Notes: generated by a model not told the origin, from the sequence alone. A DNA stretch of 40,684 bases from Vulcanimicrobiota bacterium (GCA_017307785.1 JAFKGI010000061.1:1-40684), one strand, 5' to 3'; positions 20,001-27,210 are shown, numbered from the stretch's first letter. A program made the numbers and translations.

Positions 20001-22961
20001 CACGAGCTGCAGCAGTTGCGCGACCGGCTGGTGCAGGAAGAGGAATTGCGCGCCAAGTTGGGCGCCGAGCTGGAAGAGCTGGAAGTTCGCTGGCATGAAG
20101 AGCGTCTGGGGCTGGAGAGCAAGCTGGCCGAGCGCGATGAGCGGTTGTTGGAGTCGGAAGATGATCTGAGCCAGGCGCAGCAGCAAATGGCTGGTGTGCG
20201 CGCTCATTTGGGCGAGGCCGAGGCCCGTGCTCAGGACGTGGGCGAGCAGCTGCGTTTGAGTCAGGAGCGCAGTCGTGAGCTGGAGGGGCAGCTGGAGCAG
20301 CTGCGTCAGAAGGCTTCGCAGGATGCGCTGCTTTCCGGGCAGACCGCGCAGCGTCTCAATCAGCAGCTGGAGGATATGACCCAGAGCCTGCAGCAGGCGG
20401 AGCGTCAGGGCCAGCGTTTGGAGCAGGTGGTCGAGCAGCTGCGCGAGCGTTTGACCAAGACGGTGGCCGAGCTTTCGGCGCGGCAGTCGGAGCTGCACGA
20501 GGCTCAGATGGCCGGGGAGCGGCTGGGGCGCGAGCGCGATCAGCTGAAGGCCGAGGGCGAGGGGCTGCGTCACGAGCTGCAGCAACTGCGGGAACGGCTG
20601 GAGAATGAGGAGCAGTTCCGCGCCAAGTTGAGCGGGGAGCTGGAAGAGCTCGAGGTTCAGGGTCGCGAGGAGCGGAGCGGGCTGGAAGAGCGTCTGGCCG
20701 AGGGCGGCGAGGCGTTGCGCCAGAGTCAGGAGCGCAGCCGCGAGCTGGAAGGTTTGCATCAGAAGGCTTCGCTGGATCTGGTGCGTCTCGAGGGTGTGCT
20801 CGAGCAGTTGCGGGAGCGGTTGAGCAGCGAATCGTCGACGTCCGAGCGGTTGGGGCGGGAGCGCGATCAGCTGCGTTTGGATCTGGAGGTGGCGCGCTCG
20901 GAGTCGGACGCGCGCGAGCTGGAGCTGGAGGAGCGGGCGGCGCGCTTGAGCGGGCTGCAGCTGGATCTGGATCGCACTCAGCAGCGTTTGCAGCGCGAGG
21001 AGGAAAGCCGCGGTTCGTTGGGCCGCGAGCTGGAGCAGCTGCAGGTCGAGTATGACGGGCTGCAGCAGCAGTTGTTGGATCAGGCCCAGATGCAGCTGGA
21101 GCGCGAGGAGTTGTTGCGCCAGAAGGGGCAGCTGACGGGCGAGCTGGACCGCGCTTTGGAGAACAAGGCGGTCGAGGCCATTCGCTGGCAGAAGCAGGTG
21201 GAGGAGAACCAGCGGCGCCAGGAAGATTTGGAGAGCCGGCTGTTGTTGTCGCAGCAGCGGGTGGACATGCTGGGTCAGGAGCTGGAGGAGCGCGAACTGC
21301 GTTTGACGGCCGAGCGTAAGAGCGGTCAGGAGCGGCTCAACGAGCTGCGCACGCAGTTGCTGGAGGCGCAGGCGGTGACGCTGGAGCGCGAGTCCCGTAT
21401 CGGCCAGTTGGAGCGCGAGCAGCGCAGTCAGCGCGACTCGATGGAGATGCAGCTGCAGGATGCGCAGGCGCGGCGTTCTGGTCTGGAGGGCGAGCTGAGC
21501 TCGCTGCGGGCTTTGAGCGAGGCGGCCCAGGCCGGGGCGCAGTCCAAGCTGGAGCATCTGGAGGGGCGCTATCAGGAGCTGCAGACGCAGCTACTGGATC
21601 AGGAGGAGCAGACCCACGGGCAGCGCCTCAAGGTGTCGGCGTTGGAGACGGATCAGGTGCTGCTGAAGCAGGCTTTGCATCAGACCGAGGTCAGTCGCGA
21701 TTCTTTGCAGGCGCGTCTGGATACGTTGCTTCTGGACGAGGAGCAGGTGCGGGCCGCCTGGTTGGCCGAGCAGGAGCAGACGGCGGCTCTGCGCGGGCGT
21801 TTGCAGGAGGGCGAACGGGTTCGCCAGGATCTGGAGGTTCAGCTCCAGGATCGCGAGTTGCTGCGGGCTCAGGTGGTTTCTTTGGAGAGCGCTCAGCGTC
21901 AGGCCGAGGGCTTGGCGGCGCAGGCCCGGGAGCACCTGGAGGATACGCGTCAGCAGCACGAGCTGATGGTGAGCGATTTGAAGCGCCAGTTGGAGCAGGG
22001 GCGTCTGCGTCTGGAGCGCGAGGCCGAGTTCACCAAGGGGCTGCAGGAGCGGCTGAAGGAGAACCAGGCTCAGCAGGTGCGGCTGCAGCAGGATCAGGGC
22101 CAGTTGCTGGAGCTGCGCTCCGAGCAGACGCGTTTGTTGGGCGAGCTGGAGCGGGCGCGCGGCGAGTCGGTGTCTTTGCGGCAGGAGGTGGATCGGCTGG
22201 CCGCTCTGGAGAGCGAGAGCGAGCGTTTGCGCGATGAGCAGCAGGCTTTGCAGCACAAGCTGCGAGATGCCGAGGAGCGGGCCCGGTCGCTGCAGTCGCA
22301 GCTGGGCGTGGCCATGGAGCAGGCGGGCGAGGCCGATCGTCTGGCGGCGATGCAGCGCGAGTATGAGTCGGACGTGACCCAGCTGCGCCGCGAGTTGGAG
22401 GGGCGTCAGAGCGAGATCGACGGCTTGAAGACGCAGATGCGCGGGCGCGGGCGGCTGCAGGTGGAGCTGGACAAGACCGAGCTGGAGGTTCAGCGGCAGC
22501 GTACGCGGGCCGAGGAGCTGGAGTCGGAGCTGGCCGATAGCCGCTACTGGCGGGGGCAGGCCGAGACGCGTTTGGAGCGCAGCGAGCAGGCGCTGGTGGA
22601 GCTGCAGCGGGAGCTGGAGGAGTCGCGTCTGGGCGGGGCCCGCGATGCGCAGCTGCAGGCTCGTTTGGACGCGGCGGCGCAGACCGAGATAGAGTTGCGG
22701 GATCGTTTGGAAGCGGCGGCTCAGGATTCGCGCATGCGCTCGGATCAGGATCAGGATTTGCGGGCGCGGTTGGCGGCGGCGGAAGAGCGGCTGGCCGAAT
22801 TGCGGGCCCGTCAGCAGCTGGCCGACCAGGTGCGGCCGCCGGCTCCGGGCAATGTGCCCAAGCGGAAGTCTTCGCAGGTCTGGTCGCTTTTGGATGCGCC
22901 TTCGGCGGAACGTCAGGAGTCGCGCAGTAGCAGCGGCGGCCTGGAATTGCCCGGCTTCTAA
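8019..22961 (+). CDS. Giant coiled-coil protein, 4,980 residues
   Basis: A single 14.9-kb frame. I use GTG 8019; the ribosome-binding site is weak, so the exact start is uncertain. After ~45 disordered residues (EAPRGNDETREDWAPVDSSEG) the protein is almost uninterrupted heptad-type alpha-helix dominated by L, Q, E, R and A, with very few prolines and no Cys that I noticed. It ends in a short non-helical tail (PPAPGNVPKRKSS, then SQVWSLLDAPS). No membrane segment or enzymatic domain is visible. Repeats of ~170-180 residues carry LALDQSWEE near residues 737, 914, 1096, 1276 and 1442, with diverged versions near 373 and 1611. A second family (ERQGQRLEQVV...ARQSELHEAQ) recurs near 3473, 3720, 3936 and 4127. 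A continuous coil would span about 0.7 micrometres. A cytoskeletal, scaffold or tether role is inference. MFS, HDAC and S9 genes follow in the same operon. Confidence 0.9.
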   Translation: MSQKGTVTLKERLEAIKQRASAVKGEFEAPRGNDETREDWAPVDSSEGAALRSRLQQLGQRLQERDEQLTLLHRKLSESEQGHGLRRRQAEQLAQQLRANLGEKESMARQLASAEGVRQQLETHLHQVRDQLVQQQSLLEDSQSKVHGLRDELQSQQRRMRVVDRLQGQLDEAGLNLDELLASLQQLEVQSPVLEGLREQILGLQSQLQSSQKREEALLQQLQLAAAARSDLEAEQGMLASDFTELHKRLTDTQKELAGARGELSRWMAKQAEAEPALHQEMQRLSERNGKLEAKLRQAILALSESRGQAQEEAEGRQREAQGRLEEAAGRQREAEARLREAEARQREEEGRLQAESERDASRKRVSELELELDEQNIALSASWEDMGRLEQELEQSRGRARSLEVQVGTSGELQQRLLSAHNEVQQLTQKLSQQQQEARLAAQELERGRQEKAQLEGRLVKAQGVLDELRRRAEHGAQEQALRQQWEERALKAQAKLQEAVQRLREQTESLHDKEHSIEEWQSRASQVERNLQDSQDLESQLRQQLESWQTVSGEWQSIAAVGQEGTALLEQQLVEQGEFTRRVENQLASAQEDMRRREQFSQQEIETLTDLVEELETTNGKLADSLKLSQQEREQLQQQLSQLNESSEQKRLAFEQRWAQAKERMTGLQRELDSSQARGRKLQEKLQQLVEVTRQEKALVARGSEERQGLAAELEAAHQRHEEDARALADLREENDTQSLALEQSWEDASQLSAQLDEQKKVRQELEKQLSALQSGLKNTQSERDEIREQFEELLQQSDLERLEAGQELERQLLKNSQEQAELQKQLIELTRNLEQSRLRVQKLEHKLLETAERLKGERARVLELQANENDLHEAHAELEQQLLAESELRARVESEREGLRSELAGLQEEFDTQTLALDQSWEEATQLQSQLDAERQRKTALEAQVVQLGEGQTQLQSQIEALEAALVETQQLNEAEQDEVQGQILQLEEERQQLKDQLVHRTTQLGELKALRGQAQERSQRLEDKLKLVVEAMGREKAARLHQVEQINLLTTENDRVTAMLSELRTASQQRQQQADSQLGELRQQLETLQEEFDTQSLALDQSWEEAGQLSEQVDKERAARVALEAQLTLLQAQIDELKVQHDSQEIELQGEVEEARQAAEDAGEQLRQRLILLAELKQMRQLAEDRSQRLEEKLKQVVEILAREKKTRIEQVTTLTQDRERLGKMLQEMQTQARGRLEAAEGDRAKLALNLSQAQAEIGAAHGELAALREELDTQTLALDQSWEETSQLQELLERERTAHQSLQRDFEQSQAVAAQVAGLREQLDSEQRLRGELENELVALSDQLTESDQLRLESENRRAAAEQGQQLLAEQWRGKAQQAQERYEKVQHERNQSQQRSAALEKKLAEVAAVLKQERAAARVALEGAQGELTVLREELETQTLALDQSWEETSQLQGLLERERSAHQGVQRELEQTQVLAGQVSGLQEQLAQELRLRTELENELVGLSDQLNESDHQRQQSETLRLAAEQGQQQLAEQWRNKAQQAQERFEKVQLERNQSQQRSAALEQKLGEVAAAYKQERISAQAQRQQLQQQLEILESEITQQQAALEESWADASTLQAELEGQRGLASGLEKELLTVRQELANLILDSQQAQDETKAQLVSVRQDLQQTQAQRRQLQDELEKRQAQLHQLVPKQQALNEEVRNQRIALEAARNVAQVRGQENDSLRTVLEEEQQQHQLLLAELDKVQDEQSRARLEGEGWLRELTAAQAREGELQSGLEQLQAAAERAAQERAQVTAQLEQVKASTAHEIEFLTEELEHRLHEGEATQEALRQAQQALEDQKKLLGQQEHSARQARTQDLERQRQLDQLGERLKQVGGAFQQAKLHLASRQQQLQEALKQRDLSVSQVAELQSELEVRGQQLAELERERDQMREFRDVALREQERLLLEGEAARHEALAEQEKIRSEAGLQHEELRRQWQKSVDEVESLHQQMVDLEEALQSSEQWRDTQSEERRKLEEQLAKLRQELARAGQTQNALKEKLLEAVGRLRESQQLTQQQSEQLDELRFQLGEMQLQAQDSSVQQAEWLQLHQLLQEQIAQLEEESRGRQLRLDRLAETRQQEHEAFQELQQQHQQLEARQAEQTRQHYARQQEMQQQARGEREVLEKQLAEERQGRAHELEEFEQKIRQGDTEVSSLRRQLDQANQQAEQIAQELIERQEQVFELEEALQSEQDEARKEQSRREALQSSVTALEQQLRQQTAESASRLQQMTAQDSNLGRYKSQLKVLQADREKLVAAYQQARQELAEQQQFQVDQTRRYEEAQSQLRARQGELQRTQEELQLAQAQIESLEQDLSSWEARHAESEGRAEGLARELAEKTQEVFRLRSSTEGMRKESLALQRRLGEMEQQHKQLSDRSKKESQQAQTSLQKVLQQRGQLENKLKEVVSGLQAVRQQNGQLSQDLDASRSLAETQEVQLLELQELLQRQEQEAHQTRADLDEKVRLLEGERSHRQALEEQAAWLQRELTELQDHYHDGEEELIRLRQSGQAELTRLQAERQAELERLQAERQAELERVLAEHRAEVERLREERSSDLVRLEEERQTELADLQIERDTQALEFDKERGELTIKLGQATFRQSQLEQRLREEETRLLSAESDLEQRAQELRQEQEGREQVRLQLETAQGHVAKLAEQRQALLDKLRQLTVDHNALRDEREQLTESLGALELRLEVGDLRRTQLEGERDHLQGELDQTVQRLLDLEGRLEISLERQREAEHDLGRLAELEAESQILRPLVEREARAREQVEALSQERGRLEDRVGELEGELRSHRDEIEEMRAELEEGHLQQQAMRFEQSEIRARWSGSKKAQEEAQEQLTLRAAELAELREQLAHAGRESEELNSLVQQLHGEIDNRDQHVDELQSELDQRQAAQVKLGEAFTKVRLKLRETAQELSEVRELTGNERALLLDRQNQLESELGELRRLVEERDAWLVREAGLQESLRSELAGAAEELVAEQERAAALQTSLASEQERSLGLRGELEAEQERAAQLGEKLEQAVLRFAQSKQILGQLQGHLREEKGSGEQLREQLELHQRLYQEAGEQLLVQQARLKEALAQVERLEEEAEGERLLRLELHNLRAQLDGVQNQVHTAQAGHQELQDELDRVRGRERELDSQLSKSAQRERELDTHLQRSLSHGRDLEQQLSAGLEQEERLRAELAGAWSDVQQAHLLEQRLQDELAQSRGLSTRREKQITSLEEQLAALQLRFQGDTAEMQSRHSEREAALLEQLERLGETLRQHRGKANDALGGLKQRAEEMHAELQGVVRERQILREQLEERQAELEGQRAELSRRQQAETELQRELEAVRSHREELESQLGSTQSQLEVAEGQLSLLQERAERAERASAQLQSAEERGRAQEIELAALRQQLAQDVQRLEQQAGLSQQTLQQLTAELAEAQGRLEQSELQNQRREQIITQLKQRLHQAMQEMAVRQGELRDAHLLAERVGREHEQARHEVELVRAENDRKESRLTELNIELEERFQKAAGLQLEVERLTHRLEREEELRDGLSVELERLQDIETTMQIQLELQESLRSEKADLEKQLEARAREVMDRDEQLRDLDMLRDRLDQKNSQVELLEAQLHHSRTALLEQESRTEELSDQLRHSQERGRNLETQLQQLRHTLAQESGLSAQNQQALQQELSDAQSRLEASERQNQRREQMVEQLKQRLAQSTQDLSQRQAELREAQSAADRTGRERDSLRLELLQMQSRLEREEEFRAKMTLELEQLQAAEHQVQVQQAQLRQAHEERLALETRLSERAEELSARQRELGERDHDLDELRGQLEQSRNRSELLDAQLTNLRGQLNEHETRAVEAAEQLRQSQERSRSLDAQLAQMRQKMAQDATASGQTTLRLNQQLDEMTQSLQQAERQGQRLEQVVVQLKDRLGKAMGELSARQSELHEAQVAGERLARERDGLKAEGEGLRHELQQLRDRLVQEEELRAKLGAELEELEVRWHEERLGLESKLAERDERLLESEDDLSQAQQQMAGVRAHLGEAEARAQDVGEQLRLSQERSRELEGQLEQLRQKASQDALLSGQTAQRLNQQLEDMTQSLQQAERQGQRLEQVVEQLRERLTKTVAELSARQSELHEAQMAGERLGRERDQLKAEGEGLRHELQQLRERLENEEQFRAKLSGELEELEVQGREERSGLEERLAEGGEALRQSQERSRELEGLHQKASLDLVRLEGVLEQLRERLSSESSTSERLGRERDQLRLDLEVARSESDARELELEERAARLSGLQLDLDRTQQRLQREEESRGSLGRELEQLQVEYDGLQQQLLDQAQMQLEREELLRQKGQLTGELDRALENKAVEAIRWQKQVEENQRRQEDLESRLLLSQQRVDMLGQELEERELRLTAERKSGQERLNELRTQLLEAQAVTLERESRIGQLEREQRSQRDSMEMQLQDAQARRSGLEGELSSLRALSEAAQAGAQSKLEHLEGRYQELQTQLLDQEEQTHGQRLKVSALETDQVLLKQALHQTEVSRDSLQARLDTLLLDEEQVRAAWLAEQEQTAALRGRLQEGERVRQDLEVQLQDRELLRAQVVSLESAQRQAEGLAAQAREHLEDTRQQHELMVSDLKRQLEQGRLRLEREAEFTKGLQERLKENQAQQVRLQQDQGQLLELRSEQTRLLGELERARGESVSLRQEVDRLAALESESERLRDEQQALQHKLRDAEERARSLQSQLGVAMEQAGEADRLAAMQREYESDVTQLRRELEGRQSEIDGLKTQMRGRGRLQVELDKTELEVQRQRTRAEELESELADSRYWRGQAETRLERSEQALVELQRELEESRLGGARDAQLQARLDAAAQTEIELRDRLEAAAQDSRMRSDQDQDLRARLAAAEERLAELRARQQLADQVRPPAPGNVPKRKSSQVWSLLDAPSAERQESRSSSGGLELPGF

Positions 22962-22963
22962 TC

Positions 22964-24322
22964 ATGTGGATTCCTAAGTGGCTGGCGCCTCCGGAGCCGG
23001 CTGAGCCGATCCCCGCGGAGCAGGTCAAGGGGCGTTATTATTACTGGCGCAAGCGTCAGCTGATTTCCACCTACATTGGTTACGTGGTTTATTATTTCTT
23101 GCGCAAAAACATCCCGGTGGCGGCGCCGTTGATGATCAAGGACTTGGGGATTTCCAAAACCGCTTTCGGCATCTTTTTTACGCTCCACGATTTGATCTAC
23201 GGATTTGCCAAGTATGTGGCGGGGATGATGGCCGATCGTTCCAATCCGCGTCTTCTGTTGCCCATCGGGTTGGTGTTGGCGGCGGTCTGTAATTTCGCTT
23301 TCGGGTTGAGTTCGACCGTGATGGTGCTGGGCGTGCTCTGGGTTTTGAACGGGTTCTTCCAGGGGTTTGGGTTTCCGCCTTCGGCTCGCATTCTGTCCCA
23401 CTGGTTCCGTCCGCGAGAGCGCGGGTTGAAGTGGGGCATTTTCAATACTTCCCATATGGTCGGCACGTTTTCCATCATGACCCTGAGCGCTTATTGGGGT
23501 GGGCTTTATGGCTGGCGTTACTGCTTCTTTTTGCCGGCTTTGGTGGGCGTGGGGACGGCCGTATTTTTGTATTCCTCGGTGCGCGATACGCCGGCTTCGC
23601 TGGGGTTGCCGCCGGTGGAGGAGCCTTGGGACGAGGATGAGATCGGAGTTGGTCTGAGTCCGGATACTTCCGAGTCTTCGGAGATCGGGTTGGCGTCGGT
23701 GCCGGTGGACGAGGAGTTGGCGGCGCTGGTGCGGCGTCGGGTGTATCAGAATCCGGCGTTGTGGTTGGCCTGTTTTGCTAACTTTTTTGTGTATACGGTT
23801 CGTTACGGTATTTTGAATTGGGCGGCCATTTATTTGACCGAGGTGAAGAATGTTTCGTTGGTGCAGGCGGGGCTGGTCAGCGGGATTTTTGAGATTGCCG
23901 GGTTGGTGGGCTGTCTGGTGGCGGGTTGGGCCACCGACCGGTTTTTCCAGAGCCGGCGGGCTCCGGTGTGTTTTTTCAGTATGCTGTTGTGCGCCGGTTT
24001 TATCGTAGCTTACTGGCAGGCACCGGCCGGTAACTGGCAGATGTCGGCGATTTGTATCGCGGGTATTGGTTTTACGGTGTATGGTCCGCAGTTTCTGGGC
24101 GGCTTGATGTCGGCCGATCTGGCGGGTAAGCGGGCGGCCGGAACGGCCGTGGGCTTCCACGGCTTTTTTGGTTATTTGAGCGGTATTCTGTCGGGCATCG
24201 GCGTGAGCGCGCTGCACGCCCACTTTGGCTGGCAGGGCGCTTACGTGATGCTGGCCGCTTCGGCGGTGCTGGGAGCTCTGGTGTTCGTGCCGATTTGGAA
24301 CGCGGGTCCGGTTCAGGAGTGA
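22964..24322 (+). CDS. MFS transporter, organophosphate:phosphate antiporter (GlpT/UhpC-like) family
   Basis: ATG at 22964 lies two bases after the stop of the giant gene. Product is 452 aa with about 12 membrane segments. The N-terminus has the family-typical YYYWRKRQLISTYIGYVVYY followed by LRKNIPVAAPLMIKD, and the first half contains GMMADRSNPR and HWFRPRERGLKWG. A ~60-residue acidic loop (EEPWDEDEIG...) separates the two halves. Relatives exchange sugar phosphates or glycerol 3-phosphate for inorganic phosphate, or act as sensors (UhpC). The substrate cannot be read from the sequence. It is probably translated from the giant-gene transcript, and its stop overlaps the next start. Confidence 0.9.
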   Translation: MWIPKWLAPPEPAEPIPAEQVKGRYYYWRKRQLISTYIGYVVYYFLRKNIPVAAPLMIKDLGISKTAFGIFFTLHDLIYGFAKYVAGMMADRSNPRLLLPIGLVLAAVCNFAFGLSSTVMVLGVLWVLNGFFQGFGFPPSARILSHWFRPRERGLKWGIFNTSHMVGTFSIMTLSAYWGGLYGWRYCFFLPALVGVGTAVFLYSSVRDTPASLGLPPVEEPWDEDEIGVGLSPDTSESSEIGLASVPVDEELAALVRRRVYQNPALWLACFANFFVYTVRYGILNWAAIYLTEVKNVSLVQAGLVSGIFEIAGLVGCLVAGWATDRFFQSRRAPVCFFSMLLCAGFIVAYWQAPAGNWQMSAICIAGIGFTVYGPQFLGGLMSADLAGKRAAGTAVGFHGFFGYLSGILSGIGVSALHAHFGWQGAYVMLAASAVLGALVFVPIWNAGPVQE

Positions 24323-25305
24323 AGAATTTGCTGATGCAGTCGCCGGTGTTTTTGGAGCACGACACCGGGCAGCACGTGGAGAATGCCGGGCGGTTGGCGG
24401 CGGTGTTTCATCAGTTGCGGGATTTGCAGGGGTGGTCTTCGCTGGAGCCGCGATTGGCGGTTGCTTCCGAGTTGGAGTTGTGTCATTCGGCTTCGGTGAG
24501 CGCGGTTCTGGAGGAGTTGACGGCTCTGGGCGGTGGTTCGGTGGATGCCGATACGGTGGTGAGTCCGCGCAGTCTGGATGTGGCGCGATTGGCCGTGGGC
24601 GGGGGTTTGCGTCTGCTGGAAGAGGTGGTTTCTTCGCGGGGGCAGGGGTTTGCGCTGGTGCGGCCTCCCGGGCATCACGCTACGCCTACGCGGTCGATGG
24701 GCTTTTGTTTGTATTCCAATATCGCCATTGCGGCCGTGTATGCGCGGGCGGTGCTCGGGTTGAAGCGGGTGTTGGTGCTGGATTGGGATGTGCACCACGG
24801 CAATGGCACGCAAGATTGTCTGGAGTCGCATCCTGAGATCGGCTTCGTATCATTCCACCAGTGGCCGTTGTACCCGGGGTCGGGTTGGTATGATGAGCGG
24901 GGTCAAGGGAATTTGTTCAATCTGCCGTTGCCTGCCGGGTGTGGGGACGCGGAGTACTTGTTTGCGCTGCATCATTTGGTGAAGCCGGTTTTGGCTCGCT
25001 GGGATCCGGAGTTGTTGTTGGTGTCCTGTGGCTATGATGCGCATGAGGCGGACCCGCTGGGGTCTATGGGGATTTCTTCGGAGGGTTTTGGGGCCATGGC
25101 GGGGTTGTTGGCTGCCTGGTGTCCGTCGGCTTTGCGGGTGGGCTTTTTGGAGGGCGGTTATCATCCGCAGGCGCTGGGGCGGTCTGTGGAGGCGACTCTG
25201 CGGGCCTGGGAGCGGCCGCAGCTTTTGGAGTGTCCGCGGGCGGAGCGGTTGAGTTCGGCCTTTTTGAAGCGGGTTTATGAGGCCGAGGAGTTTTGGAAGA
25301 GGTAG
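24319..25305 (+). CDS. Histone-deacetylase-family (AcuC/acetylpolyamine amidohydrolase-like) zinc hydrolase
   Basis: The GTG at 24319 shares GTGA with the MFS stop; TTG 24328 (AGGAG 8 bp upstream) and ATG 24334 are alternatives. Product is about 328 aa. Family landmarks are all present: HDTGQHVENAGRL near the N-terminus, the catalytic His pair in RPPGHHATP (119, 120), Zn ligands Asp157 and His159 in DWDVHHGNG, the third Zn ligand Asp245 in YDAHEADPLG, and the catalytic Tyr281 in EGGYHP. It should remove acetyl groups from lysine, polyamine or another acylated amine, in the cytoplasm since no signal peptide is seen. Placement between a transporter and an exported peptidase does not identify the substrate. 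Confidence 0.92.
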   Translation: MKNLLMQSPVFLEHDTGQHVENAGRLAAVFHQLRDLQGWSSLEPRLAVASELELCHSASVSAVLEELTALGGGSVDADTVVSPRSLDVARLAVGGGLRLLEEVVSSRGQGFALVRPPGHHATPTRSMGFCLYSNIAIAAVYARAVLGLKRVLVLDWDVHHGNGTQDCLESHPEIGFVSFHQWPLYPGSGWYDERGQGNLFNLPLPAGCGDAEYLFALHHLVKPVLARWDPELLLVSCGYDAHEADPLGSMGISSEGFGAMAGLLAAWCPSALRVGFLEGGYHPQALGRSVEATLRAWERPQLLECPRAERLSSAFLKRVYEAEEFWKR

Positions 25306-25312
25306 TGTGGCG

Positions 25313-27199
25313 ATGAAGCGGTGGTTGATGTTGGGGATGTTGAGTTCGGCGGTCTGGGGGCAGCCGGTTTTGACCCCGAAGGCTCTGATCGAGGCGGAGC
25401 GTCCCACGGGTTGCGCCATGTCGCCGGACGGTAAGTATCTGGTGGTGCAGGTGTCGCAGCCTTCTATCAAGGCCAATCGGGCTTTTGGGGAGATGCGCAT
25501 TTATGCGCTAGGGGGTTCCAAGCCGTTGGCGGTGGTCAAGAACGCTGGGGGAGCGCGCTGGTCGCCCGATGGGAAGCAGTTGTTGTGTCAGAGAGCTGGT
25601 GGCGTGTGGGTTGCTTCTTCGGGCAAGTGGGACTGGCGGCGAGTGGGCAAGATCGAGCCAGAAGAGGTGATTTGGGGCGAGGATGGGCGTTCGCTGGTGT
25701 ATTCGGCGCCGGTGGGGGCCGAGTTGAAGGGTCCGCGCGTCTATGACGATTTGTTCGAGCGGCGCTGGAACCAGTGGTGGGATGGGCGGCGGCGTCATTT
25801 GTTTGTGTCGGATCTGTCCGGTCGTTCCCGGGATGTGACGCCGGGGGCGGGCGATGCGGTGTCCACTTCGGGGGCGTTTTCTTCGGGGGATGGGTTTGTG
25901 ATGGCGGGCGGAGGTCTGTTTTATAGTGCTCCGCCGGTGCGCGGTCAGGCTTATAACACCAACTACGATGTGTTTCGGGTGGATTTGAAGACGGGCGAGC
26001 GGCGCAATTTGACCGTTTCGAGCCCGGGGGCCGATTTGGGTCCGCGCGTGCGCGATGGGCGGTTGTATATTGTGAGCTATGCACGGCCGGGGTATGAGTC
26101 GGAGTTTCCTCAGGTGCGCAGTTGTCCATTGAATGCTCTGGGGCAGTGGCGCGAGGAGAAGTTGGGCGATGATTTGGGGGAGTTTACTTCGACTTCGTCG
26201 GGCTGGTTGATTACGCGCACGGTTGGCGGCGTGACCCGAGGCTACGCGGGCGACCGCTTGTTGCATCATCAGGGGTCGATTCATGGGTTGACCGGGGGTG
26301 GTGGAAAGTGGGCCGGGATCGAGTCGTCGTTTACGTTGCCTCCTCGGGTGGTCTGGGGGGATGTTTTTGGCAAGTCGGCTGGGTTGGGCTCGCGGCCGGT
26401 GTGGAAGCTGGGCGAGGTGGAGAAGCTGCAGGTGCCGGTCGAGGGCGGCGATTCCATGGATATGTGGTTGATCAAGCCGCCGGGGTATCGGGCCGATCGG
26501 CGTTGGCCGCTGGTGGTGCTGGTGCACGGGGGGCCGCAGGGCGGCTGGGGTGAGGGCTGGAGTTCGCGCTGGAATCCGCAGGTTTGGGCGGCCCGGGGGT
26601 ATTTGGTGCTGATGCCCAATCCGCGTGGCAGCAGTGACTATGGGCGGGAGTTTCAGGAGCAGGTTTCGCGGGACTGGGGCGGTCGGGCTTATCGGGATTT
26701 GATGGCGGGCGTGGACTTTGTGGCGGATCGGCCCGACGTGGATGCTTCGCGGATGGCGGCGGCGGGGGCGTCTTATGGTGGCTACATGGTGAACTGGATT
26801 TCCGTGCATACGGGTCGGTTCAAGGCTCTGGTGACGCACTGTGGGGTGTGGAATTTGGAGAGCATGTATGGGGCGACCGATGAGCTGTGGTTTGCCGACT
26901 GGGAGTTTGGTGGGGCTCCCTGGTTGGCTCCTGAGGACTATGCGAAGTTTTCGCCGCATAAGTTTGCGGCCAAGTTGGGGGAGTTCAAGACGCCGCATCT
27001 GGTGGTGCACAATGACCGGGATTTTCGTTGTCCTCTGGATCAGGGACTACAGTTGTTTACGGCGCTGCAGCGTCAGGGGGTGACGTCGCGGTTGGTGAAC
27101 TTTGCCGATGAGGGGCACTGGGTGTTGAAGCCGGCTAATAGTCTGCGCTGGCACCAGGAGGTGCTGGGTTGGGTGGAGCGTTACTGTCCGGTGAAGTGA
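25313..27199 (+). CDS. Exported S9-family prolyl oligopeptidase / acylaminoacyl-peptidase-like enzyme
   Basis: I start at ATG 25313, 7 bp after the HDAC stop, giving 628 aa with a clear signal peptide (MKRWLMLGMLSSAVWGQ). An N-terminal beta-propeller with WSPDGKQLL-type blades covers ~30-350. The C-terminal alpha/beta-hydrolase domain has VHGGPQGGWG for the oxyanion region, nucleophile Ser487 in GASYGGYM, Asp570 in NDRDFRCPL and His602 in DEGHWV. The triad is complete. S9C-type enzymes trim oligopeptides, often with blocked N-termini, so an envelope peptide-scavenging role is likely. It is the last gene of the operon and converges on a minus-strand gene across a hairpin-repeat spacer. Confidence 0.93.
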   Translation: MKRWLMLGMLSSAVWGQPVLTPKALIEAERPTGCAMSPDGKYLVVQVSQPSIKANRAFGEMRIYALGGSKPLAVVKNAGGARWSPDGKQLLCQRAGGVWVASSGKWDWRRVGKIEPEEVIWGEDGRSLVYSAPVGAELKGPRVYDDLFERRWNQWWDGRRRHLFVSDLSGRSRDVTPGAGDAVSTSGAFSSGDGFVMAGGGLFYSAPPVRGQAYNTNYDVFRVDLKTGERRNLTVSSPGADLGPRVRDGRLYIVSYARPGYESEFPQVRSCPLNALGQWREEKLGDDLGEFTSTSSGWLITRTVGGVTRGYAGDRLLHHQGSIHGLTGGGGKWAGIESSFTLPPRVVWGDVFGKSAGLGSRPVWKLGEVEKLQVPVEGGDSMDMWLIKPPGYRADRRWPLVVLVHGGPQGGWGEGWSSRWNPQVWAARGYLVLMPNPRGSSDYGREFQEQVSRDWGGRAYRDLMAGVDFVADRPDVDASRMAAAGASYGGYMVNWISVHTGRFKALVTHCGVWNLESMYGATDELWFADWEFGGAPWLAPEDYAKFSPHKFAAKLGEFKTPHLVVHNDRDFRCPLDQGLQLFTALQRQGVTSRLVNFADEGHWVLKPANSLRWHQEVLGWVERYCPVK

Positions 27200-27210
27200 G
27201 GGTTTGGTAG

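Noticed and set aside
9033..21557. Very long antisense open frames inside the giant coiled-coil gene (9033-12452, 13476-16370 and 16413-21557, minus strand), up to 1,714 codons
   Set aside because: They are read-through of the complement of CTG/CAG/GAG-rich codons and give low-complexity L/Q/A protein. The plus frame is continuous over the whole 14.9 kb and has clear heptads.
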